From the NCBI GenBank assembly GCA_051658525.1, contig JBOFMT010000007.1, forward strand, positions 1 to 8,851: a stretch of 8,851 bases of DNA, read 5' to 3'. Source of the DNA: JBOFMT01 sp051658525. GTDB lineage: Bacteria > Bacillota_I > Bacilli_A > Erysipelotrichales > Erysipelotrichaceae. Made by a program: the position numbers and the translations under genes. Positions within the stretch are counted from its first letter, which is position 1. Each line of letters opens with the position of its first letter. Under the pieces are notes generated by a model that saw only the letters and a program-made list of their open reading frames with translations, was not told where the DNA came from and made no database searches. Shown in pieces: positions 1 through 7,270 of this stretch.

Positions 1-31
1 TTTTAGAAAAAAATGGAAATATTTTTAATCG

Positions 32-98
32 AAAAAAAACGTAAAAAAATAGTAAAAAAAACAAAAAAAAGTGGTTTAAAAACCAATAACAAAAAAAA
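32..98. other. Phased A-tracts (probable intrinsically curved DNA)
   Basis: Runs of seven or eight A residues lie at 32-39, 43-49, 54-61, 63-70 and 91-98, with a shorter one at 78-82 and another at 7-13. The first four have centres about 9 to 11.5 bases apart, close to one helical turn, which is the classical arrangement that adds small bends into overall curvature. Curvature and any effect on expression are inferred; only the spacing is seen. Confidence 0.5.
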
Positions 99-130
99 CA
101 GACAAAATGTGATAAAAGTTTACTTATACA

Positions 131-203
131 ATACAAAAAGTTTCCTTAATCGAACAAAAGTTTAATAATATAAAACTTTTTGTATAATGTGAAGTTCGAT
201 TAA
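131..203. repeat. Two interleaved inverted repeats
   Basis: A 13-base arm, ATACAAAAAGTTT at 131-143, is matched perfectly by its reverse complement at 173-185. A 10-base arm, TTAATCGAAC at 146-155, is matched perfectly by its reverse complement at 194-203. The pairs cross each other (131<146<173<194), so both cannot form simple hairpins unless they make a pseudoknot. A third, competing 8-base pairing joins 156-163 to 173-180. The unit AAAAGTTT occurs three times in direct orientation (114, 136, 156), about two helical turns apart, and TTAATCGAA also occurs at 25-33. This may be a cluster of protein-binding sites or a folded leader; the function is unknown. Confidence 0.5.
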
Positions 204-211
204 CAACGATT

Positions 212-248
212 ATTTGTTTAATATTACTAAACAAATTCATTATTTTTT
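212..248 (+). other. AT-rich hairpin followed by a T-rich stretch
   Basis: The stem ATTTGTTTA at 212-220 pairs perfectly with 228-236 across a seven-base loop and is followed by a T-rich stretch including six consecutive Ts. The shape resembles an intrinsic terminator, but the stem has only one G-C pair, so it would be weak. It lies between the inverted-repeat cluster and the main promoter. It could stop transcripts entering from the left or be chance pairing in AT-rich DNA. Confidence 0.25.
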
Positions 249-324
249 AATTATATCCTTTAAAATAAGCGTATTTTTATCAACTAAAATATTGCGTTTT
301 TAAATATTTTTAAAAAAATGGCCC

Positions 325-353
325 TTTACAATATTTTTAAATTATTATATTAT
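325..353 (+). promoter_or_regulatory. Probable sigma-A promoter of the spermidine operon
   Basis: A -35 box TTTACA (325-330; five of six consensus bases) is followed after exactly 17 bases by a -10 box TATTAT (348-353; five of six). Transcription would start near 360, leaving an untranslated leader of about 75 bases before speA. This is the best-matching promoter in the leader. In DNA this AT-rich, chance matches are possible. Confidence 0.6.
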
Positions 354-425
354 TACCCTCGTTAAACGTGATGAAAAATAAATAAAATATAAGTTTTACA
401 CATTTTTTAGTTGTAAAATACGAAA

Positions 426-431
426 AAGGAG
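426..431 (+). promoter_or_regulatory. Ribosome binding site of speA
   Basis: AAGGAG lies five bases before the ATG at 437. It is the only good Shine-Dalgarno sequence near the 5' end of this reading frame and fixes the start of the first gene of the operon. Confidence 0.8.
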
Positions 432-436
432 ACGAT

Positions 437-1891
437 ATGAACCGATTGAGCCAAGAACAAGCGCCTATTTTTGATGCGCTTCAACAACATGTTAAACAAC
501 GTGTTGTCCGCTTTGATGTCCCAGGTCACAAAGGTGGTAAAGGGAATCCTGAACTTTCGAGTTTACTTGGGGAACATGTGATGCAACTCGACGTCAACTC
601 AATGAAACCTTTGGATAACTTATGTCATCCCATTGGTGTGATCAAGGATGCGGAAGACTTAGCTGCCCAAGCTTTTGGTGCGCAACATGCTTTTTTGATG
701 GTCAATGGAACGACGGCTGCAGTGCAAGCGATGATTATGGCCGTTTGTAAACCGGGCGAGAAGATCATTTTACCTCGAAATGTTCATCGTAGTGCTATCA
801 ATGCGCTTGTGGTTTGTGGTGCGATCCCGGTTTATGTCAACCCTTGCATTCATGAAACACTAGGCATTGCACTTGGTATGGAATGTAGCGATATCGAACG
901 TGCAATGCAAGAACATCCAGACGCTAAGGCTATTTTGGTTAATAACCCTACATACTATGGTATTTGTAGTGATCTTAGCTCCATTGTTGTGCTCGCTCAC
1001 CAGTTTGGAATGAAAGTGCTAGTTGATGAAGCTCATGGTACCCACTTTTACTTTGGGGAAGGCTTACCAATATCTGGTATGGCAGCAGGTGCGGATATGG
1101 CGGCTGTTTCGATGCATAAAACAGGAGGTTCCTTAACACAAAGTTCATTTTTGCTCGCAAATAAAGAAGTAGATGCGGGGTATTTACGTCAAATCATCAA
1201 TTTGACCCAGACTACTTCTGGTAGCTATTTGTTGATGGCAAGTCTTGATATTGCTAGAAAGTACTTGGCTTTACAAGGAAAGGAAATCTTTGCAAGAACC
1301 CAAGCGCTAGCAACGTATTGTCGTAGTGAATTACAACAAATTGGCGGTTATGTCTTATTTGATCGATCCCTTATCAATGGAACGAGTATTTATGATTTTG
1401 ATCCAACAAAATTGTCACTTCACACCTTAGAGCTAGGATTACCTGGAATACGGGTTTATGACATATTGCGTGATGAATACAACATTCAAATTGAATTTGG
1501 TGACTTAGGAAATATCTTAGCTATTATCTCTGCTGGGGATAAGAAGAAGGATATTGAGCGTTTGTTATCAGCTTTAAGTGAAATTAAACATCGCTATGCA
1601 GGTTCTCGCCAAGGACTCTTTGATCATGATTATATTCACCCAGATGTGGTAACTACCCCACAAATTGCTTTTTATTCCAGGAAAACAGCGGTTCCTCTAG
1701 CAGCAAGCGTTGGTCGAATTTGTGCGGAATTTGTCATGGCTTATCCACCAGGGATTCCGATTTTAGCTCCAGGTGAGCGTATTAGTACTACTCTAATTGA
1801 CTACATTTTATATGCGAAGAAAATGGGTTGCTCGTTAACCGGGCCAAAGGATATGCACTTGGAGACGATTCAAGTATTGGAGGTAGAATAA
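437..1891 (+). CDS. speA: Arginine decarboxylase (Orn/Lys/Arg decarboxylase family, PLP fold type I)
   Basis: The 484-residue product is a pyridoxal-phosphate decarboxylase of the Orn/Lys/Arg family, the size of the short Gram-positive SpeA/YaaO type rather than the 700+ residue enterobacterial forms. Visible landmarks are the N-terminal DVPGHKGG motif (about 27-34), NGTTAA (90-95) for cofactor phosphate binding, VDEAHG (196-201) with Asp197 and His200 expected to contact the pyridine ring, and SMHKTGG (225-231) with Lys228 as the Schiff-base lysine. The C-terminal domain carries the family motif YPPGIPILAPGE (436-447). Arginine as substrate is inferred from the agmatinase two genes downstream; the family also includes lysine and ornithine enzymes. 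It would make cytosolic agmatine, the first step of the operon's pathway. Its stop codon shares one base with the next start (TAATG). Confidence 0.9.
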   Translation: MNRLSQEQAPIFDALQQHVKQRVVRFDVPGHKGGKGNPELSSLLGEHVMQLDVNSMKPLDNLCHPIGVIKDAEDLAAQAFGAQHAFLMVNGTTAAVQAMIMAVCKPGEKIILPRNVHRSAINALVVCGAIPVYVNPCIHETLGIALGMECSDIERAMQEHPDAKAILVNNPTYYGICSDLSSIVVLAHQFGMKVLVDEAHGTHFYFGEGLPISGMAAGADMAAVSMHKTGGSLTQSSFLLANKEVDAGYLRQIINLTQTTSGSYLLMASLDIARKYLALQGKEIFARTQALATYCRSELQQIGGYVLFDRSLINGTSIYDFDPTKLSLHTLELGLPGIRVYDILRDEYNIQIEFGDLGNILAIISAGDKKKDIERLLSALSEIKHRYAGSRQGLFDHDYIHPDVVTTPQIAFYSRKTAVPLAASVGRICAEFVMAYPPGIPILAPGERISTTLIDYILYAKKMGCSLTGPKDMHLETIQVLEVE

Positions 1892-2736
1892 TGGATTTAT
1901 GGTTTAATGAAACGCAGAGTAAACATACAAAATTTAGCGTTCAAATCTCTCAACATTTGTATTCCAATCAAAGCGAATATCAAAAAATCGACGTCTTTTC
2001 TAGCTTTGAATTTGGAACGTTACTCGTATTGGATGGAAAGCTCGTGGTTTGCGAAAAAGATGAATTTATCTACAATGAAATGCTGACTCATGTAGGTTTT
2101 GCTATGGTTCCAACAGCCAAAAGAATCTTAGTGATTGGAAGCGGGCACGGTGGTGTTGTGAAAGAAGTCATCAAGTATCCGGGTGTATGCCTTGTAGATG
2201 TTGTAGAACTTGATGCTTGTTTACGTGAGGTAGCGCAACAGTTTTTCCCAAGCTTTGCTTGTGCATTTATGGATGAGCGTGTCGTGTTACATCACTGCGA
2301 TGCCTTGAAGTTTTTACGTAATACAGAACAAACGTACGATCTAATTATCGTAGATGCCGTAAATGCCCAAGGAGCGAATGAAATTTTATATACCAAAGAA
2401 TTTTATGGTATGGCAAGTCGTAGATTGAGTGAAGCAGGAATGCTCATCAACCAACATGAAACAAGTTACTACAGTGAGCATGCAACCTTAGCGAAAGCAG
2501 CTTTTTCTAAGCTTTCTGCCGTGTTTGCAAATACATCGCTATATCAAGCAACAATACCAACATTCCCGGCTGGTTCTTGGATGTTTGGGTGTGCTAGTAA
2601 GCAAAAAAAATCTCCTGTATCTTGTGATTGGGAGTGGTGGAGTCGCTTAGAAATATCCACACATTACTACAATCCAGAGGTGCATGTTGCAGCCTTTGCC
2701 TTACCTAATTATATCCGAAAGGAGTTTCAATTATGA
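1891..2736 (+). CDS. speE: Divergent spermidine synthase (aminopropyltransferase) homologue with altered substrate motifs
   Basis: The product has 281 residues, a usual SpeE length. The start at 1891 is chosen over an in-frame ATG at 1828 because GGAGG (1879-1883) is well spaced before it, the upstream option lies inside speA, and MDLWF begins as family members do. Conserved parts are LDG (48-50), EKDEFIYNEMLTHV (55-68), VELD (106-109, ribose contact), CDA (137-139), Asp155 at the catalytic Asp site, Gln188, and the IPTFPAG strand (222-228). Two changes stand out. The nucleotide-binding motif is GSGHGG (83-88) where the family has GGGDGG, so the Asp that contacts the donor's amine is His86. 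The usual DxSDPxGP motif is DAVNAQGA (155-162), with Asn158 replacing the acceptor-binding Asp and the proline lost. The reading frame is intact and the gene is embedded in the operon. No AdoMet decarboxylase is in view. Standard spermidine synthesis is therefore doubtful; an altered donor or acceptor is possible. Confidence 0.8.
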   Translation: MDLWFNETQSKHTKFSVQISQHLYSNQSEYQKIDVFSSFEFGTLLVLDGKLVVCEKDEFIYNEMLTHVGFAMVPTAKRILVIGSGHGGVVKEVIKYPGVCLVDVVELDACLREVAQQFFPSFACAFMDERVVLHHCDALKFLRNTEQTYDLIIVDAVNAQGANEILYTKEFYGMASRRLSEAGMLINQHETSYYSEHATLAKAAFSKLSAVFANTSLYQATIPTFPAGSWMFGCASKQKKSPVSCDWEWWSRLEISTHYYNPEVHVAAFALPNYIRKEFQL

Positions 2737-3596
2737 ACCAACAACCTACTGTATTTATCGGGTGTGATACCCCTTACGAACAAGCGAAAATCGTCGTGTT
2801 TGGAGCAGGTTTTGATGGGACGACATCCTATCGGCCGGGGACAAGATTTGGACCAATGGCAATGCGACAAGAGAGTTATGGCATTGAGACCTATAGCCCA
2901 TATTTAAATGTTGATTTAGAGGATGCCTTAGTGTTTGATGCCCAAGATTTAGACTTACCTTTTGGTAATACCAAGCGGGTATTAACAAGGATAGAAGCTA
3001 TGACAAAGCAGATTGTAATGGATGAGAAAATTCCTTGCTTATTAGGGGGAGAGCATCTGTTAACACTTGCTAGTGTACAAGCGATGCTTGCGAAATATCC
3101 ACAACTGCACATCATCCATTTTGATGCTCATGCAGATTTACGAGATACGTATTTGGATGAACCCTTATCACATGCTTGTGTGATGAGGCGAATTCATGAG
3201 CTAGTAGGGAATGAAAAAATTCATCAGTTTGGAATTCGAAGTGGAACAAGGGAAGAATTTGACTTTGCAAAATCGCATACCAAGATGCAACGTTTCGATT
3301 TTACCGGATTAACAGCTTGTTTGGCTGCAATCAAAGACAAGCCGATTTATTTATCCATTGATTTGGATGTGCTAGACCCGAGTTGTTTTCCAGGCACGGG
3401 AACACCTGAGGCAGGTGGTGTGAGTTTTATGGAATTACATGCAGCGATTCGACAGATCGGTCAGTACAACGTAGTTGGAATGGATCTTATGGAATTGGCT
3501 CCAGGACTAGATCCTTCTGGGAGTTCTAGTGCATTGGCTTGTAAGATATTAAGAGAGTTACTATTAGCAGTAACGATAGGAGGACAGTATGAGTAA
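2733..3596 (+). CDS. speB: Agmatinase (ureohydrolase/arginase family)
   Basis: The 287-residue product is a dimanganese ureohydrolase close in size to Bacillus-type SpeB. Metal-binding motifs are all present: GGEH (105-108, His108), DAHAD (131-135) and SIDLDVLDP (208-216, with Asp210 and Asp212). The late MDLMELAP (250-257) and the PGTGTPEAGG stretch (220-229) are typical of agmatinases. It should hydrolyse agmatine to putrescine and urea, feeding the dehydrogenase encoded next. The start is supported by AAAGGAG at 2718-2724, and the ATG overlaps the speE stop by four bases (ATGA), a translational-coupling arrangement. An alternative, known from a recently described bacterial route, is action on aminopropylagmatine to release spermidine directly. 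Substrate choice cannot be read from the motifs. Confidence 0.9.
   Translation: MNQQPTVFIGCDTPYEQAKIVVFGAGFDGTTSYRPGTRFGPMAMRQESYGIETYSPYLNVDLEDALVFDAQDLDLPFGNTKRVLTRIEAMTKQIVMDEKIPCLLGGEHLLTLASVQAMLAKYPQLHIIHFDAHADLRDTYLDEPLSHACVMRRIHELVGNEKIHQFGIRSGTREEFDFAKSHTKMQRFDFTGLTACLAAIKDKPIYLSIDLDVLDPSCFPGTGTPEAGGVSFMELHAAIRQIGQYNVVGMDLMELAPGLDPSGSSSALACKILRELLLAVTIGGQYE
3578..3583 (+). promoter_or_regulatory. Ribosome binding site of the CASDH gene
   Basis: A perfect AGGAGG sits five bases before the ATG at 3589, inside the last codons of speB. It decides the start and explains the eight-base overlap of the two genes. Confidence 0.85.
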
Positions 3597-4788
3597 AGTA
3601 GTCATTATTGGTGCAGGTGGAGTTGCACGTGTAGTTGCACATAAGTGTGCACAAAATCACGAAGTTTTTAAAGAAATATGTATTGCATCTAGAACCCAAT
3701 CAAAGTGTGATGCAATCAAGGCGAGTATTGTTAGTGACAAAGTAGCAATTACCACACGACAAGTTGATGCCGATGATGTGGATGCTTTGGTTCGCTTGCT
3801 ACGTGAGGAGCAAGCCGATGTTTTGATTCATGTTGCTCTGCCTTATCAAGACTTAACGATTATGGAAGCATGTCTACAAACAGGAACGCCATATGTTGAT
3901 ACAGCCAATTATGAACCACTTGATTGTGCTAAGTTTGAATATGGATGGCAATGGGCATACCACGAACGCTTTCAAGCAGCTGGGATTCCTGCAATCTTAG
4001 GAAGTGGGTTTGATCCAGGTGTGACGGGGGTGTTTGCTGCCTATGCGCTAAAACATCATTTTGATGAACTGCACGAAATGGATATTTTAGATGCAAATGC
4101 GGGAGATCATGGATATCCGTTTGCAACAAACTTCAATCCAGAAATCAATATTCGTGAAATTACGGCCAATGGACGTTATTACCAAGATGGACAATTTGTG
4201 GAAACCAAACCTCTAGAGATCAAACGTAGTTATGATTTTCCACAAATTGGAGAGAAGGACATGTATTTGTTGTACCATGAAGAATTAGAAAGCCTAGCAA
4301 AACATATTCCTACCTTGCAACGTATCCGCTTTTTTATGACCTTCTCACAGTCTTATCTAACACACCTAAAAGTATTAGAAAATGTAGGTTTAACTAGCAT
4401 TGCACCAATGGAATATCAAGGAGAGTCAATCGTACCATTGCAATTTTTAAAAGCGTTATTACCAGACCCTGCATCGTTGGGAGAACGTACCGTAGGAAAA
4501 ACGAACATAGGTTGTATTTTCAAAGGACTAAAAGATGGAGAAGAAAAAACGTACTATCTCTATAATGTGTGTGATCACCAAAAATGTTATCAAGAAGTTG
4601 GTTCACAAGCTATTTCTTATACAACTGGAGTTCCTGCAATGATTGGGGCGATGATGATTGTACAGGGACATTGGAATCAGCCAGGAGTATATAACGTAGA
4701 ACAATGCAATCCAGATCCATTCATGGACGCACTCAATACCTGGGGACTACCTTGGAATGAAGACGATGCGCCTGTTATGGTAGATTAA
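3589..4788 (+). CDS. Carboxy(nor)spermidine dehydrogenase/synthase (saccharopine dehydrogenase-like)
   Basis: The 399-residue protein belongs to the saccharopine reductase-like family and resembles carboxynorspermidine synthases. The N-terminal Rossmann fold has VVIIGAGGVA (4-13), followed by SRT (34-36) at the end of the second strand, which fits NADPH binding. Family blocks further on are DTANYE (104-109), GSGFDPGVTGVF (138-149), DHGYPFATNFNPEINIREI (173-191) and TTGVPAMIGAMM (345-356). The expected reaction is reductive condensation of L-aspartate semialdehyde with putrescine to carboxyspermidine (with diaminopropane it would be carboxynorspermidine). Agmatinase upstream points to putrescine, and aspartate kinase plus semialdehyde dehydrogenase downstream provide the other substrate. 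Agmatine as amine substrate, giving carboxyaminopropylagmatine, is the main alternative. True saccharopine metabolism is unlikely in this context. Confidence 0.88.
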   Translation: MSKVVIIGAGGVARVVAHKCAQNHEVFKEICIASRTQSKCDAIKASIVSDKVAITTRQVDADDVDALVRLLREEQADVLIHVALPYQDLTIMEACLQTGTPYVDTANYEPLDCAKFEYGWQWAYHERFQAAGIPAILGSGFDPGVTGVFAAYALKHHFDELHEMDILDANAGDHGYPFATNFNPEINIREITANGRYYQDGQFVETKPLEIKRSYDFPQIGEKDMYLLYHEELESLAKHIPTLQRIRFFMTFSQSYLTHLKVLENVGLTSIAPMEYQGESIVPLQFLKALLPDPASLGERTVGKTNIGCIFKGLKDGEEKTYYLYNVCDHQKCYQEVGSQAISYTTGVPAMIGAMMIVQGHWNQPGVYNVEQCNPDPFMDALNTWGLPWNEDDAPVMVD

Positions 4789-5921
4789 TGGAATTCGATG
4801 TTTCAAAGCTTCCTACCCCATGTTATGTAGTATCAGAAGCAAAATTACGTAAGAATTTAGAATGTTTGGCAGATGTGCAAGCGCGAAGTGGTTGTAAGAT
4901 TTTATTGGCACAAAAAGCTTTTTCTATGTTTCGAAGCTATTCCCTTTGTTCACAATATCTTGCTGGTACAACAGCAAGTGGCTTGTATGAAGCAAAACTA
5001 GGGTATCAATATTTTGGAAAAGAAACGCATGTGTATGCACCCGCTTTTAAGCAAGAGGATATGAAAGAACTTGTACATATGGTGGATCACATTGTATTTA
5101 ATTCCTTACAACAATATCATCAACATAAAACGATGATTCGCTCGAGTAAACGAACTATTTCCATTGGCTTGCGCATTCATCCAGAGCATCAAGAAGGATT
5201 GACTCCTATGTATGACCCTTGTGCAGAAAATTCTAGAATGGGGATCAAGGCCAAACATTTGGAAGCAAGTGACTGGGATGGGATTGATGGATTGCATTTT
5301 CATACCCTTTGTGAACAAGATTTTGCTCCATTAGAGCGAACGTTAGCAGTAGTGGAAGCGAAGTTTGGTCATATTTTGCCTCAGCTTTCCTGGGTGAATT
5401 TTGGTGGAGGCCACCATATTACGCGAGCGGGATATGATGTTGAAGGGTTGATTGCTTGTATCCAAGCATTTCAAGCAAAATATCAAGTTCAAGTCTATTT
5501 GGAACCAGGAGAAGCCATTGCTCTAGATGCAGGGTATTTGGTAAGTGAAGTGTTGGAGGTTCAGGAACATAGTAACAATGTCATTCTAGATGTAAGTGCT
5601 GCTTGTCATATGCCGGATGTGTTAGAAATGCCATATCGTCCCCATATCATCGGCTCAGGACTGCCTAAAGAAAAACCATATTCGTATTGTTTTGGTGGGA
5701 ATACTTGCCTTGCTGGTGATGTTATTGGTGAATATACGTTTGAAAAGCCATTGCGCACTGGTGATCGCTTGGTGTTTTGTGATATGGCAATCTATTCGAT
5801 GGTGAAAAATAATACCTTTAATGGAATTGGGTTGCCAAGTATTGTTTGGTTGCGTGAAGATAAAACCGTAGAATTAGTAAAAAAGTTTGGTTTTGAAGAG
5901 TTTCGTTCACGACTATCATAA
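4788..5921 (+). CDS. nspC: Carboxy(nor)spermidine decarboxylase (PLP fold type III)
   Basis: The 377-residue product is an alanine racemase-fold decarboxylase related to NspC and diaminopimelate decarboxylase but shorter than the latter. It opens with LPTPCYVV (8-15), typical of NspC. Lys43 in LLAQKAF should hold PLP. His172 (GLHFHTLCE) and the glycine loop NFGGGHH (204-210) contact the cofactor, EPGE (239-242) lies in the barrel, and Cys307 in GNTCLAGD (304-311) is the acid/base cysteine supplied across the dimer. It should decarboxylate carboxyspermidine to spermidine, completing the pathway. Its ATG shares one base with the preceding stop (TAATG), and no clear Shine-Dalgarno sequence precedes it, so translation probably depends on re-initiation after the CASDH gene. 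Aminopropylagmatine formation is possible if the dehydrogenase uses agmatine. Confidence 0.9.
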   Translation: MEFDVSKLPTPCYVVSEAKLRKNLECLADVQARSGCKILLAQKAFSMFRSYSLCSQYLAGTTASGLYEAKLGYQYFGKETHVYAPAFKQEDMKELVHMVDHIVFNSLQQYHQHKTMIRSSKRTISIGLRIHPEHQEGLTPMYDPCAENSRMGIKAKHLEASDWDGIDGLHFHTLCEQDFAPLERTLAVVEAKFGHILPQLSWVNFGGGHHITRAGYDVEGLIACIQAFQAKYQVQVYLEPGEAIALDAGYLVSEVLEVQEHSNNVILDVSAACHMPDVLEMPYRPHIIGSGLPKEKPYSYCFGGNTCLAGDVIGEYTFEKPLRTGDRLVFCDMAIYSMVKNNTFNGIGLPSIVWLREDKTVELVKKFGFEEFRSRLS

Positions 5922-5926
5922 GGAGG
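5920..5926 (+). promoter_or_regulatory. Ribosome binding site of lysC
   Basis: AAGGAGG lies six bases before the ATG at 5933 and overlaps the stop codon of nspC. It is the strongest site in the operon and suggests that the aspartate branch can be translated efficiently on its own. Confidence 0.85.
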
Positions 5927-5932
5927 TTATTC

Positions 5933-7270
5933 ATGCACAAAGTAGCTAAGTTTGGGGGATCATCCCTAGCGGATGCCCGTCAATTTGAAAAAGTAAAAAC
6001 AATTATTACAAGTGATCCATTGCGTTCGACCATCGTTGTCTCCGCACCTGGGAAACGCTTTGCACAAGATAATAAGATTACCGATTTATTCTACTTGTGC
6101 TATGAACATGTTAAATATGGTGTGGCCTATGATACCTTACTCAATATTATTTTTGATCGTTTTCGTACCATCCAAAATGAATTGCAACTAGATTTGGATT
6201 TGGAAAGCGAATTTAGAACCATAGAACAACGGCTTCACAAACATATGAACGTTGACTATTTGGTAAGTCGTGGAGAATACTTATGCGCAAAGCTATTAGC
6301 AAGTTATTTAGGCTATACCTTTGTTGATGCTGCTAATATTATTGTGTTTCAATACGATAGTAGTATTGATTACGACAAGAGTCAAAAGCGAATGGATGAG
6401 CTAGTGAAGCTAGATCAAAACATCGTTGTTCCAGGATTTTATGGTGCCCATGAAAATGGAGAAATTGCACTGATGTCACGCGGAGGCAGCGATATCACTG
6501 GATCGATTTTAGCTCGCTTAACACAAGCTTGTGCCTATGAAAATTGGACAGATGTTACAGGTATTCTAATGGCGGATCCTCGTATTGTTAGGGAGCCGAT
6601 TCAAATCAATAAAATAACCCATATGGAATTACGAGAACTATCTTATATGGGTGCAAATATCCTTCATGATGAAACCTTATATCCGATAGCGAACATGCAC
6701 ATTCCAATCCATATCCTAAATACCAACGATCCCAAACAACCGGGTACCTTGATCGTAGAAGAATGTGAATACGAACCACATGAATTAGCAATCACAGGGA
6801 TTGCTGGAAAACGTGATTTCACAAGTATTACGATGTATAAGACTCAGCTTAGTAATGAGATTGGAATTATTAGAAGAACCCTAGAAATCTTTGAACAATA
6901 TGAAATTCGCATTGAACATGTTACTACATCGATCGATAGCTTCTCCGTAATGGTAGCAACTGCCGATTTTAAACCATTTCAATATAAAATTCGCAATGAG
7001 ATTATGGTTACAGGTCGTGTAGATGATATTGAATTACAAGATGGGATTTCTTTGATTGCTACCGTAGGTAGAAATATGATTGAGCGTGGGGGGATATCAA
7101 GTAAACTGTTTGAAATTTTAGCGAAAAATGAAATTAAACTACAACTCATTGCATTGGATCGTGCAGAAATTAATATGATTATTGGAGTAGATAACTGTGA
7201 TCATGATCATACCATTCAAGCAATCTATCGTGGATTTGTAGAAGATAACGAGGAGAGACAACCATGTTAG
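5933..7270 (+). CDS. lysC: Aspartate kinase (monofunctional, with C-terminal ACT domains)
   Basis: The 445-residue protein phosphorylates L-aspartate to aspartyl-4-phosphate. The kinase domain shows VAKFGGSS (4-11, Lys6), SRGE (112-115), MSRGGSDITGS (181-191) and WTDVTGI (205-211) followed by ADPR. Two ACT repeats follow at about 297-355 and 371-435, with TSIDSFSVMV (332-341) in the first, so allosteric control is likely; the effector cannot be told from sequence. Length fits the roughly 440-residue clostridial-type enzyme. It begins 11 bases after nspC, too close for its own lysine riboswitch. Its place in a spermidine operon suggests that it supplies aspartate semialdehyde for polyamines rather than, or in addition to, lysine, threonine and methionine. 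Whether the genome has another aspartate kinase is not visible here. Confidence 0.93.
   Translation: MHKVAKFGGSSLADARQFEKVKTIITSDPLRSTIVVSAPGKRFAQDNKITDLFYLCYEHVKYGVAYDTLLNIIFDRFRTIQNELQLDLDLESEFRTIEQRLHKHMNVDYLVSRGEYLCAKLLASYLGYTFVDAANIIVFQYDSSIDYDKSQKRMDELVKLDQNIVVPGFYGAHENGEIALMSRGGSDITGSILARLTQACAYENWTDVTGILMADPRIVREPIQINKITHMELRELSYMGANILHDETLYPIANMHIPIHILNTNDPKQPGTLIVEECEYEPHELAITGIAGKRDFTSITMYKTQLSNEIGIIRRTLEIFEQYEIRIEHVTTSIDSFSVMVATADFKPFQYKIRNEIMVTGRVDDIELQDGISLIATVGRNMIERGGISSKLFEILAKNEIKLQLIALDRAEINMIIGVDNCDHDHTIQAIYRGFVEDNEERQPC

Larger units (their letters stand above)
1..436. other. AT-rich non-coding leader upstream of the polyamine operon
   Basis: No credible coding region is seen in either direction. 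The first 100 bases of the plus strand are dominated by long A-runs. The middle part (131-236) carries several inverted repeats, and the last 110 bases hold a promoter and a ribosome binding site. The composition is far more AT-rich than the genes that follow. No end of an upstream gene enters the window, so the distance to the previous gene is unknown. The region looks like a long regulatory or structural spacer; no known riboswitch or T-box pattern was recognised in it. Confidence 0.75.

Noticed and set aside
72..85. Hairpin TGGTT/AACCA as a minus-strand terminator next to A-runs
   Set aside because: The stem is five pairs only and no minus-strand gene lies to its right for it to end.
160..188. 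Second promoter using TATAAT at 183-188
   Set aside because: The -10 is perfect but no good -35 box lies 16-18 bases upstream (GTTTAA or TTTAAT). The promoter at 325-353 is better balanced. It is noted only as part of the repeat cluster.
395..423. Promoter from TTTACA at 395-400
   Set aside because: No -10 box at proper spacing, and transcription would begin inside or beyond the speA ribosome binding site.
975..1160. Minus-strand open frames inside the operon genes (also at 2755-2988, 2891-3115, 3929-4129, 5106-5318, 6606-6791, 7371-7649)
   Set aside because: All lie antisense within well-supported enzymes, with no recognisable protein family and no promoter or ribosome binding site noticed for them.
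1828..1890. Longer N-terminus for the SpeE homologue from ATG 1828
   Set aside because: It lies wholly within speA, has no ribosome binding site, and adds residues unlike the family. GGAGG before 1891 supports the shorter form.
5900..5940. Lysine riboswitch before lysC
   Set aside because: Only 11 bases separate nspC and lysC, and no riboswitch-like structure can fit.
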